This document shows, piece after piece, positions 1 through 6,873 of a stretch of 32,889 nt of DNA; positions within the stretch are counted from its first letter, which is position 1; the number at the start of each line of letters is the position of its first letter. The stretch comes from Holophagaceae bacterium. GTDB taxonomy: Bacteria > Acidobacteriota > Holophagae > Holophagales > Holophagaceae. The position numbers and the translations under genes were made by a program. The notes below the pieces were generated by a model. It was not told the origin of the DNA. It did not search any database and saw only the letters and a program-made list of their open reading frames with translations. Where the stretch lies: positions 1-32,889 of the forward strand of contig JANYAS010000073.1 in NCBI GenBank assembly GCA_025361205.1, written 5' to 3'.

Positions 1-1022
1 TCGCCTACTCGGTGCCCAGCCTGGGCCGGTTCCGCTGCAACATCTTCAACCAGCGCGGCACAGTGGGTCTGGTGCTCCGGGTGATTCCGCGGAAGATCTA
101 CACCATTGACGACCTGATGCTCCCGAAGGTCCTCAAAACCATCTGCCAAGAGCAGCGGGGCATGGTGCTCGTCACGGGCACCACTGGTTCCGGCAAGTCC
201 ACCACCCTGGCGGCGATGATCGACCTCATCAACGCCACCCGCTCTGAGCACATCCTCACCATCGAAGATCCCATCGAGTACCTCCACCGGGACAACCTCA
301 GCATCGTGAACCAGCGCGAAGTCGAGGCCGACTGCAAGAGCTTCTCCTCGGCGCTGCGAGCCGCGCTCCGCCAGGATCCCGACGTGATTCTCGTGGGCGA
401 GATGCGCGACCTGGAGACCATCGAGACCGCCTTGCACGCCGCAGAGACAGGTCACTTGGTGTTCAGCACCCTCCACACCCTGGACGCGACCGAGACCATC
501 AACCGGGTGATTTCCGTGTTCCCGCCCCACCACCAGAAGCAGGTTCGCCTCCAGCTGGCTGCCGTGCTCAAGGGCATCATCTCCCAGCGCCTGGTGCCCC
601 GGGCGGACGGCCAGGGCCGGGTGCCCGCCGTGGAGGTCCTGGTGGCCACTGAATCCGTTCGGGCCTGCATCGAGGACAAGGACAAAACCAAGATGCTGAA
701 GGACGTCATTTCTGCCGGCACGGCCCAGTACGGTATGCAGACCTTCGACCAGAGCCTTTATTTTCTCCTGGGCCAAGGGCTCATCACCGAGGAGGAGGCC
801 CTGCTCCGGGCCACCAACGTGGGCGAGTTCAAGCTCCGGCTGGAGGGCGTCATGGCCACGTCGGATATGGCCAAGGCCAATATGGAGCGCGGCATGGCCA
901 TCGCCCAGGGCGGGGGCCGGGAGGCCGGCGGACACCTCACCCCCCCCCTCCAGCCCCAGGCCCCGGGGATGCCCATGGCCATGCCCCCGACCACCGATGT
1001 AAAAATCACCCTGGCACGCTAG
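1..1022 (+). CDS. pilT: Type IV pilus retraction ATPase PilT (5' end cut by window)
   Basis: PilT is the cytoplasmic hexameric ATPase that powers pilus retraction and twitching. The reading frame is already open at base 3 (Ala-Tyr-Ser-Val-Pro..., as in the PilT N-terminal domain), so the start lies outside the window and the GTG at 12 is internal. Visible motifs, in order: Walker A GTTGSGKST (178-204), the Asp box TIEDPIEY, Walker B with ILVGEMRD, and the His box STLHT. The C-terminal part has GMQTFDQSL followed by GLITEEEAL, the arrangement in Myxococcus/Geobacter-type PilT rather than the assembly ATPase PilB, and it lacks the PilB zinc-binding cysteines. The protein ends in a loose Gly/Pro/Met-rich tail of about 45 residues. 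PilU is the main alternative. Confidence 0.92.
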   Translation, partial: AYSVPSLGRFRCNIFNQRGTVGLVLRVIPRKIYTIDDLMLPKVLKTICQEQRGMVLVTGTTGSGKSTTLAAMIDLINATRSEHILTIEDPIEYLHRDNLSIVNQREVEADCKSFSSALRAALRQDPDVILVGEMRDLETIETALHAAETGHLVFSTLHTLDATETINRVISVFPPHHQKQVRLQLAAVLKGIISQRLVPRADGQGRVPAVEVLVATESVRACIEDKDKTKMLKDVISAGTAQYGMQTFDQSLYFLLGQGLITEEEALLRATNVGEFKLRLEGVMATSDMAKANMERGMAIAQGGGREAGGHLTPPLQPQAPGMPMAMPPTTDVKITLAR

Positions 1023-1070
1023 CCGTCCTTCCCCTATTCTGGCTCTCCCACCCATGGCCCGAGGTCGCAG

Positions 1071-1346
1071 ATGATCAAGATTGACATCGCTAATTCGCTG
1101 ATGAAGGTGCATCCCTGCTCGCGGGCCACCGCCCTGCAGGTGGTGGACCTCCTCACCGAGCGGCTGAAGGACGCCCTGCTCAATGGTCACCGCATCGAGA
1201 TCCGTGGCTTCGGCGTCTTCGAGCCCCGGCCGCGCAAGCGCGGCATGGGCCGGAACATCAAGACCGGCGCCAGCGTCCAGATCCCCAAGGGCAAGAGTAT
1301 CCGCTTCAAGCCGGGAAAGGATCTCCGGGAGATCCAGGTCTTGTAG
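1071..1346 (+). CDS. HU/IHF-family DNA-binding protein
   Basis: This 91-residue protein has the size and fold signature of the HU/IHF family, small dimeric proteins that bend DNA and organise the nucleoid. The N-terminal helical half (residues 1-45) is followed by IEIRGFGVFEPRPRKRGMGRN, the family's beta-arm entry; PKGKSIRFKPGKDLR matches the arm exit and the last helix. A GAGG Shine-Dalgarno stands 6 bases before the ATG. HU and IHF subunits cannot be separated with confidence from the sequence alone. It follows pilT by 48 bases and may be transcribed with it. A hairpin without a T-run follows the stop. Confidence 0.93.
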   Translation: MIKIDIANSLMKVHPCSRATALQVVDLLTERLKDALLNGHRIEIRGFGVFEPRPRKRGMGRNIKTGASVQIPKGKSIRFKPGKDLREIQVL

Positions 1347-1354
1347 CGCCTCCG

Positions 1355-1379
1355 GCTCTCAACGCTCCGCATTGAGAGC
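1355..1379 (+). terminator. Hairpin after the HU-family gene
   Basis: GCTCTCAA (1355-1362) and TTGAGAGC (1372-1379) form a perfect 8-bp stem with a 9-base loop, 8 bases after the stop codon. No T-run follows, so it is either a weak terminator or an mRNA 3'-end stabiliser between this gene and the DUF493 gene. Confidence 0.4.
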
Positions 1380-1406
1380 TAGGGAAAAGGCTGGGATGAT
1401 GGGGGC

Positions 1407-1679
1407 ATGGAAGAAGCCTGCCCCCGTCTTGAGATCACCTATCCCGTCCGCGTGCCCATGAAGATCATCGGGCGCCAGGAGGAACTCCGTCCCGAGATGG
1501 TCCTTGAGTTGATCCTGGCCCACCTAGGACCCCAACTCGAAGGCGATGAGCAGCATCAGAACAACTGCAAAGGCGCCTTCGTCAGTTACACCTTCTGGGT
1601 CACCCTGCCCCACGGCCAAGCCGAGGCCCCGTTGCGGGAAGCCATCCAAAAGTTGCCGGGTGTGGTGACGCAACTATAG
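1407..1679 (+). CDS. DUF493 (YbeD-like) family protein
   Basis: A 90-residue protein resembling the DUF493/YbeD family of small ACT-like fold proteins of unknown function. The N-terminal TYPVRVPMKIIGRQ matches the family's opening strand (in E. coli YbeD, FPTPFTYKVMG), the middle has SKG-like residues in NCKGAFVSYTFWVTLPH, and the end LREAIQKLPGVVTQL matches the closing helix-strand. Length is typical. No catalytic residues can be named. It ends 37 bases from the end of the convergent gene at 1717. Confidence 0.8.
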   Translation: MEEACPRLEITYPVRVPMKIIGRQEELRPEMVLELILAHLGPQLEGDEQHQNNCKGAFVSYTFWVTLPHGQAEAPLREAIQKLPGVVTQL

Positions 1680-1716
1680 CGGATACCATAAATGGCTTCC
1701 CCGTGGGCCTTTCCAT

Positions 1717-2004
1717 TCAGTACTGTTTATTCTTCTTGGCGTTCTTCGGTGTACCGTCGGCGTTCAGGTACATTTCCGGATTCGCCGCTAATTTATCGCC
1801 GCATGCTTTTGAGTCCACAGTGTACTCGTGGCCTTGGACGATGACCTTGCTGCCTTTCCCGGGCGCGATGGCCATGCCGCAGACAGGACAGACGGCCTGG
1901 GTTTCCTCGGTGGCGATGAGGTTGGCTTCCGGCCGCATCGTGGGCACGGGAGAAACCATCGCAACCGCTAAAGCCATTGCCGACACCAGCGCAGGTAGCA
2001 ACAT
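1717..2004 (-). CDS. Secreted YHS-like putative metal-binding protein
   Basis: A 95-residue protein with a hydrophobic N-terminus (about residues 1-18) compatible with a signal peptide. The mature part contains CPVCGM (Cys39, Cys42) and a later Cys68 within SKACGDKLAANPEMYL, which resembles the YHS domain layout (x-PVCGM ... C ... NPEKYL) of proteins that bind heavy metals such as copper. No partner gene for metal transport or an oxidase is next to it. The ATG is preceded by GGAG on the minus strand. The end is lysine- and asparagine-rich. The YHS relationship is a motif judgement; the metal is not known. Confidence 0.65.
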   Translation of the reverse strand: MLLPALVSAMALAVAMVSPVPTMRPEANLIATEETQAVCPVCGMAIAPGKGSKVIVQGHEYTVDSKACGDKLAANPEMYLNADGTPKNAKKNKQY

Positions 2005-2024
2005 ATTGCACTCCTTTTTTTCGT

Positions 2025-2070
2025 GCGAAGCCCAGCTTCGCGAATGGTAGGGATCCTCGCCGCAGGCGAG
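2025..2070 (-). other. Two hairpins in the leader of the YHS-like gene
   Basis: CTCGCC-GCA-GGCGAG (2056-2070) and GCGAAGC-CCA-GCTTCGC (2025-2041) are perfect stems of 6 and 7 bp with three-base loops. Both fall between the predicted transcription start and the A-run/GGAG Shine-Dalgarno. They could stabilise the leader or affect translation. Confidence 0.45.
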
Positions 2071-2076
2071 ATCTTC

Positions 2077-2104
2077 AAAATATGTTCAAGACGCTTCGCG
2101 TCAA
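2077..2104 (-). promoter_or_regulatory. Sigma-70-type promoter of the YHS-like gene
   Basis: Read on the minus strand, TTGACG (2104-2099) is followed after 16 bases by TATTTT (2082-2077), giving a near-consensus -35 and a 4/6 -10 box. Transcription would start near 2070, leaving a leader of about 65 bases before the ATG at 2004. Confidence 0.5.
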
Positions 2105-2118
2105 CCCGAAAATAATAA

Positions 2119-2130
2119 ATCGGCGCCGAT
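2119..2130. promoter_or_regulatory. 12-bp perfect palindrome upstream of the -35 box
   Basis: ATCGGCGCCGAT is a perfect palindrome that lies 14 bases upstream of the predicted -35 of the YHS-like gene. The position suits an activator or repressor site. The binding protein is unknown. Confidence 0.35.
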
Positions 2131-2316
2131 ACATCAAGCACTTAGATATTTGGGATTAGCCTTCAAATTGATCGAGGCCGTTCGATATCAACCCTTATTT
2201 TGAACAACCAAAGCCGCGACCACGACGCCCGAACCCAGCCTCCGGGGCGCACTCAAAGCACCCCAGGGGATGGCCCAGCTGCGCGCCCAGGGGTTGTCGC
2301 ATGGGTCGGCCGATCT

Positions 2317-3618
2317 TTATGGCCTGAGTGTTCCCATCATGCGGGGATAGGGGATGGTCTCGCGCACATGTGGCAGCTTGCAGATCCACGCCACGGCGCG
2401 CTCCAGGCCCATGCCAAAGCCGGCGTGGGGGACACTGCCATATTTGCGGATATCCAGGTACCACTCATAGTCGGCGCGGTTGAGCTGGTGATGCTCGATC
2501 TGGTCCAGTAGGTACTGGAGGTCGCTGGCGCGTTCGCCGCCGCCGATGATTTCCCCATAGCCCTCGGGCGCCAGGAGGTCGGCGCCCAGGGCCAGTAGCG
2601 GATCCAGTGGATCCGGCTCCATGTAGAAGGCCTTGAAGACCTTGGGGAACCGGTGGACCCACAGGGGCCGATCCATGGCGTTCATGAGGATGGTTTCGTC
2701 ATCGTTGCCGAAATCCTCACCCCACTGGATGTCGCTGCCCAGCCCCTTCAGCTTCTCCACGGCCTCGGTGTAGGTCATGCGGGCGAAGGTCTCATTCAGG
2801 GCTATTTCCAGGGGCGCGAGGTCGCGCTCGAGGATTTTCATCTCCTCCTGGCGGCCTTCCAGCACGCGCTGGATGAGGAACTTGGTCATGCGCTCGCCCA
2901 GGACCATGACGTCCTCAAGATGGGCGAAGGCCACTTCGGGTTCCACCATCCAGAACTCCGTGAGGTGGCGGCGGGTCTTGCTCTTCTCGGCACGGAAAGT
3001 GGGGCCAAAGCAGTAGGTTTTCCCGAAGGCGGCAATGCCGGGCTCCTGATAGAGCTGGCCCGACTGGCTGAGGAAGGCCGTGCCCTCATGGAAGTAATCG
3101 GTGCTGAACAGCGTGCTGGTGCCCTCGCAGGCGCTGGGGGTGAGGATGGGCGCATCGAGGAGGGTGAAGCCGTCCCCGTCGAAGAAATCCCGGATGCCCT
3201 TCGAAAGGGTGTGGCGGATGCGCAGAATGGCCCACTGGCGGCGGCTGCGCAGCCACAAGTGGCGGTTCTCCATGAGAAACTCGGTGCCGTGTTCCTTGGG
3301 TGTGATAGGGAAATCAGTGCTGCCGCCGATGAGCTCCAGCGACTTCACCAGGATTTCGGGCTGGCCGGTCTTGGGATGCTGCTGCACCAAGCCGGTGAGG
3401 GCGATGGCGGACTCCTGGGTGAGTTTTCCCGCCAGCTCGTAGCTCTCAGGCTCCGCCTCCGCGGCGCCCACCACGCACTGGACGAAGCCCGAGCCATCCC
3501 GCAGTTCGATGAAGCGGGTCTTGCTGGTGCGGGCATTGCGAACCCAGCCCCGCAGCCGGACAGTCTCACCGACCTGGTCGGCGAGGAATCGGACTTCGGT
3601 GAAGGACGGGCTGCTCAC
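2317..3618 (-). CDS. asnS: Asparaginyl-tRNA synthetase
   Basis: This cytoplasmic class II enzyme charges tRNA-Asn with asparagine. The 433-residue protein has an N-terminal OB-fold anticodon-binding domain (about 15-100, with VRLRGWVRNAR), the SACEGTSTLF and FLSQSGQLY segments of the Asx-tRNA synthetase core, class II motif 2 in FRAEKSKTRRHLTEFW, and motif 3 in GFGMGLERAVAWI (400-412). The length fits the shorter AsnRS form. The combination matches AsnRS better than AspRS, although that split is the main uncertainty. The start is GTG at 3618 with GGAG upstream. Confidence 0.95.
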   Translation of the reverse strand: MSSPSFTEVRFLADQVGETVRLRGWVRNARTSKTRFIELRDGSGFVQCVVGAAEAEPESYELAGKLTQESAIALTGLVQQHPKTGQPEILVKSLELIGGSTDFPITPKEHGTEFLMENRHLWLRSRRQWAILRIRHTLSKGIRDFFDGDGFTLLDAPILTPSACEGTSTLFSTDYFHEGTAFLSQSGQLYQEPGIAAFGKTYCFGPTFRAEKSKTRRHLTEFWMVEPEVAFAHLEDVMVLGERMTKFLIQRVLEGRQEEMKILERDLAPLEIALNETFARMTYTEAVEKLKGLGSDIQWGEDFGNDDETILMNAMDRPLWVHRFPKVFKAFYMEPDPLDPLLALGADLLAPEGYGEIIGGGERASDLQYLLDQIEHHQLNRADYEWYLDIRKYGSVPHAGFGMGLERAVAWICKLPHVRETIPYPRMMGTLRP

Positions 3619-3674
3619 GGGGGCTCCATTGCCTAAACCTTCATTGTGCCCGGGGAAGGGCGTGCGCTCCAGGG

Positions 3675-3727
3675 TAGGCTGTGGGCTCTAGGCTGTGGGC
3701 TCTAGGCTGTGGGCTGTGGGCTGTGGG
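3675..3727. repeat. 14-bp tandem repeat (three copies plus partial)
   Basis: The unit TAGGCTGTGGGCTC occurs at 3675-3688 and 3689-3702, then with a changed last base at 3703-3716, and continues as a degenerate partial copy to about 3727. It lies between the start of asnS and the end of the CheW-CheZ gene. A reverse-complement copy is found at 3817-3847. Confidence 0.85.
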
Positions 3728-3834
3728 AAAGAAGGGCCGTGAGGGCGTGAACATCCGCTCAAACACCCATGGCCCAAAGGGGAAAAGGGGTGCGGCCCCA
3801 GGCCGCCACCGATCCCCCCACAGCCCACAGCCTA
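3703..3834. repeat. 18-bp perfect inverted repeat with 96-base spacer
   Basis: TAGGCTGTGGGCTGTGGG (3703-3720) is the exact reverse complement of 3817-3834. The right arm is followed by AAGCCTAGAGCCC, another inverted piece of the tandem unit, which includes the stop codon of the CheW-CheZ gene (3839-3841). This could form a long hairpin at the operon end or be an interspersed palindromic repeat. Confidence 0.8.
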
Positions 3835-3838
3835 AAGC

Positions 3839-4765
3839 CTAGAGCCCTTTCAGGGGCCTGAACTTCCCAGAGATGGCCACCTGCATGCCCTTAAGGTGGG
3901 CCATGACCCGTTCCAGCTTCTGGCGGGCGATGTCCTGGAACTGCATCTGCTGAATAAGGGCGAAGATCGTGTCCTGCATCTCCTGGCTGGTGCGCTCCAA
4001 CTCGGCGATGTCGCGCTCATGGCCCTTGAGCTTGCCGAGCCCCGCCTCCTGCTTCAGGTAGCCGATGCCCTTGAAGGCCTTATCGGTGCCCGCCAACATG
4101 GCTTCCACCCGATCCAGTACCTTGGCCATCTCCTGTTCGGTGTAGGAAATGGAGGACTCGATCTGGGGCATCACCCGATGCTCGCCCTGCTCTTTGGAAG
4201 GGGCCGAGTCGATGAGCCGACGCAGGTTGTCATCGAGGCGTTCTTCCAGGCTGAGGGTGGCCAGGAGCTCTCTGCCCTGGAGGTGCCTCCCGCCCAGGTT
4301 GGCGATCAGGGCCGCATCCAGCAAGGTGACGACCCGCTCTCCTTGGATGATGAATCCCTCGACCCAGGCCCCCTCCAGTCCAGCCAGGAGGGGGCTCGCG
4401 GGGACGATGTCCTCCTCGGGCACGCTCACCACCGCGTCCACGGCATCCACCAACAACCCGGTGGCCGCCCCAGCCAGGTCCAGGACCAGGATGGTGCCGA
4501 CCTTCGAGCCCTCCAGCGGCGGCAGGGACATCCGCACGCGCAGGTTCATCACGGGGATCACGCGGCCGCGCAGGTCCAAGATCCCCTCCACGGCCTTGGG
4601 CATGTGGGGCAGCTTGTTCAACTCCCGCAGGGGCGTGATTTCCGCCACATGCCGAAGCGGGAGCCCGTAGGCCCGGTCATTCAGAAAAAAGGTCATGAAC
4701 CGGTGCTGGACGGACGCCCGGCCCTGGTCGCGGGCCTGAGGTGAAGGCGCTGCGCCAAGGCTCAC
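3839..4765 (-). CDS. CheW-CheZ fusion: CheW adaptor domain with C-terminal CheZ-like phosphatase module
   Basis: A 308-residue protein with two parts. Residues about 20-160 form a CheW domain (FMTFFLNDRAYGLPLRHVAEI, then GILDLRGRVIPVMNLR), the adaptor that joins receptors to CheA. Residues about 195-300 are helical and end in MQFQDIARQKLERVMAHL, which matches the CheZ active-site helix: Asp278 and Gln282 are four residues apart like Asp143 and Gln147 of E. coli CheZ. The same helix occurs in the gene at 8409-9005. The GTG start at 4765 overlaps the cheA stop (GTGA), so translation is probably coupled. By inference the fusion would place CheY-P phosphatase activity at the receptor-kinase array. 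A CheW with a non-catalytic helical tail is the alternative. Confidence 0.85.
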   Translation of the reverse strand: MSLGAAPSPQARDQGRASVQHRFMTFFLNDRAYGLPLRHVAEITPLRELNKLPHMPKAVEGILDLRGRVIPVMNLRVRMSLPPLEGSKVGTILVLDLAGAATGLLVDAVDAVVSVPEEDIVPASPLLAGLEGAWVEGFIIQGERVVTLLDAALIANLGGRHLQGRELLATLSLEERLDDNLRRLIDSAPSKEQGEHRVMPQIESSISYTEQEMAKVLDRVEAMLAGTDKAFKGIGYLKQEAGLGKLKGHERDIAELERTSQEMQDTIFALIQQMQFQDIARQKLERVMAHLKGMQVAISGKFRPLKGL

Positions 4766-6873
4766 ACGGCCTCCTGGACGGCCAACTGCAGGAGCTCGGC
4801 GGGGTCCAGGATCAGCACCACACCGCCATCGCCCATGATGGAGGCGCCGCTGATGCCAGGGAGGGCGGCCAGATAGGGGGCCAGGGGCTTGATGACCACT
4901 TCCTGGCGGCGCACGAAGGTGTCCACGATGATGCCCATGCGCCGGCCACCGGCGGACACGACCACCACGGAGAGCCCATCGGCTTCCGCCTCGGTGTTCA
5001 CGGGAGCGCTCGAATTCAGCAGATGCTTGAGGCGGGACACGCCGAGCACTTCCCCGCGCAAGTTGATAGCCTTCCGACTGGTGAGATGGGACACGCTTTC
5101 CAGCGGCACCATCAGGGTTTCCTCCACCGACGTGCCGGGAAGGGCGAAGACCTGTCCGCCGCTCTTCACCAGCAGCGCGTCGATGATGGCCAACGTGAGC
5201 GGCAGCTTGATGGTAAAGATCGAGCCCTTGCCCACGGTGGAACGGACACTCACGCGGCCGTTGAGCTTGCGCACGTTGGACCGCACCACATCCATGCCCA
5301 CGCCCCGGCCCGAGATGTCCGTCACCTTGGCGGCGGTGCTGAACCCGGGGGCGAAGATCAATTCGATGACTTCATCATCCGACATGGCATCGGCCCGCTC
5401 CAGGGTCATCAGCCCCTTCTCCACGGCCTTGGCGCGGATCACCGTGGGATCGATGCCCTTACCGTCGTCCTCGATCTCCACAATCACGCTGTCGCCCTCG
5501 TGGCGGGCCCGCAGGATCACGGTGCCGACCTCGGACTTGCCGGATTTCACGCGGACGTCCGGCATCTCGATGCCATGGTCAGCACTGTTCCGAATGAGGT
5601 GGATCATCGGGTCACCCAGTTCCTCGATGATGCTCTTATCAATTTCCGTGTCTTCACCCACGACCTGCAAGTCGATTTTCTTGCCACTGGCCTTGGCCAT
5701 ATCGCGGAGCATACGTGGGAATTTAGAGAAGATCGTCTTCACCGGCACCATGCGAATACCCAGCACCGAGGCCTGGATCTCCTTGCTGACGTGATCGAGG
5801 TAGACGGAGGCGTGGGCCAGTTCCTTCGCAACCACCGCAGCGGGATGCCCGCTGACCTGCGGTATCAGCCGCTCGACCAGATGGCTGATCATGGTCTTGC
5901 TGATGATCAGCTCGGCCACGATGTTCATGAACTGTTCGAGCTTGGCCTGGCTCACTCGGATGGTGTCAGAAACGCCCTTGTCATCCGCGTTGCGGCGGCC
6001 CGCCTTCCGGCGATCATCGGGCGCGGAAGCCCCGGCGCCGGCCGCACCCGGAACCTCCAGGGCGGTGCCCAGGGCCAGGGGGTGGATGGAGATGACCGCA
6101 TTCGACACGGCGCCAAAGACCTTGCGGACCTCCTCCATGGGCTCGGTGGTCTCGATGATCATCACCAGGTCGAGGTGGAAGCTCCGGGGATCGAAGCTGT
6201 CCAGGTCCACCAGGGGTTCGCGGGGAATCATCTGCCTGTGGAGCAAAAGCCCCACCAGTTCGACCACCTGGAAGAGGGAAAAAGGATTGAAGGCCGTGCC
6301 GTAGATGGCACTGGCCAGTTCGGCATGAATGCCAAGGATGGTCTTCCCTTCGGCCAGGCCGTCCGTGGTAACTTTTCGGCCGGCCTGGTCCAACCCGGCC
6401 AGGGCCCGCGGAAGCTGCAGATCGCCTTTGGGCGGCGCGGCCTGGGCGACCACTTGGGCCGCTTCGCCCTTCTTGAGCGCTTCGAGGTTGCGGATCAGTT
6501 CACTGGGATCGGGATCCTCAGCCTCACCCTGCTTCCTCACTTGGACGCGAACGTCATCGACGAGGACCTTGAGCATGTCCACGGTCTCGAAGAGCAGTTC
6601 CATGACCCGGTCGTTGAGCTCCATGCGGCCCTTGCGGAGGTCGTCCAGCACGTTTTCGCCGATGTGGGCGAGGGACAGGACCTTCTGGAGGCCCAGGAAG
6701 CCAGCAGCCCCCTTGATGGTGTGCACGCTGCGGAAGATGGCGTTCAGCAGATCCAGATCGCCCGGGGCTTCCTCAAGCGCCAGGAAGTTCGACTCGATCT
6801 GCTCGAAGTGTTCCTGAGCCTCGACGAGGAAATCCTCGTAGAAGCTGGGATCATCGAGGGCGAAATCACTCAT
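4762..6873 (-). CDS. cheA: Chemotaxis histidine kinase CheA
   Basis: CheA is the soluble kinase of chemosensory arrays; it phosphorylates itself and then CheY. The 703-residue protein has an Hpt domain (about 8-110) with phospho-acceptor His51 in SVHTIKGAAGFLG, a middle region without an obvious classical CheY-binding domain, a dimerisation helix pair (about 303-365), a GHKL ATPase domain (about 415-557; LIRNSADHGIE as N box, EDDGKGID and GRGVGMDVV as G boxes) and a C-terminal CheW-like regulatory domain (about 560-700). All kinase motifs are intact. The ATG overlaps the stop of the upstream triple-CheW gene (ATGA), and its own stop overlaps the CheW-CheZ start. Confidence 0.97.
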   Translation of the reverse strand: MSDFALDDPSFYEDFLVEAQEHFEQIESNFLALEEAPGDLDLLNAIFRSVHTIKGAAGFLGLQKVLSLAHIGENVLDDLRKGRMELNDRVMELLFETVDMLKVLVDDVRVQVRKQGEAEDPDPSELIRNLEALKKGEAAQVVAQAAPPKGDLQLPRALAGLDQAGRKVTTDGLAEGKTILGIHAELASAIYGTAFNPFSLFQVVELVGLLLHRQMIPREPLVDLDSFDPRSFHLDLVMIIETTEPMEEVRKVFGAVSNAVISIHPLALGTALEVPGAAGAGASAPDDRRKAGRRNADDKGVSDTIRVSQAKLEQFMNIVAELIISKTMISHLVERLIPQVSGHPAAVVAKELAHASVYLDHVSKEIQASVLGIRMVPVKTIFSKFPRMLRDMAKASGKKIDLQVVGEDTEIDKSIIEELGDPMIHLIRNSADHGIEMPDVRVKSGKSEVGTVILRARHEGDSVIVEIEDDGKGIDPTVIRAKAVEKGLMTLERADAMSDDEVIELIFAPGFSTAAKVTDISGRGVGMDVVRSNVRKLNGRVSVRSTVGKGSIFTIKLPLTLAIIDALLVKSGGQVFALPGTSVEETLMVPLESVSHLTSRKAINLRGEVLGVSRLKHLLNSSAPVNTEAEADGLSVVVVSAGGRRMGIIVDTFVRRQEVVIKPLAPYLAALPGISGASIMGDGGVVLILDPAELLQLAVQEAV

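Larger units (their letters stand above)
2005..2316. other. 312-bp non-coding region between asnS end and the YHS-like gene
   Basis: No gene is seen here. The part near 2077-2215 is visibly richer in A and T than its surroundings. It holds the predicted promoter, a 12-bp palindrome and two leader hairpins of the minus-strand YHS-like gene (listed separately). The segment 2216-2316, just after asnS on its strand, shows nothing recognisable. Confidence 0.7.
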
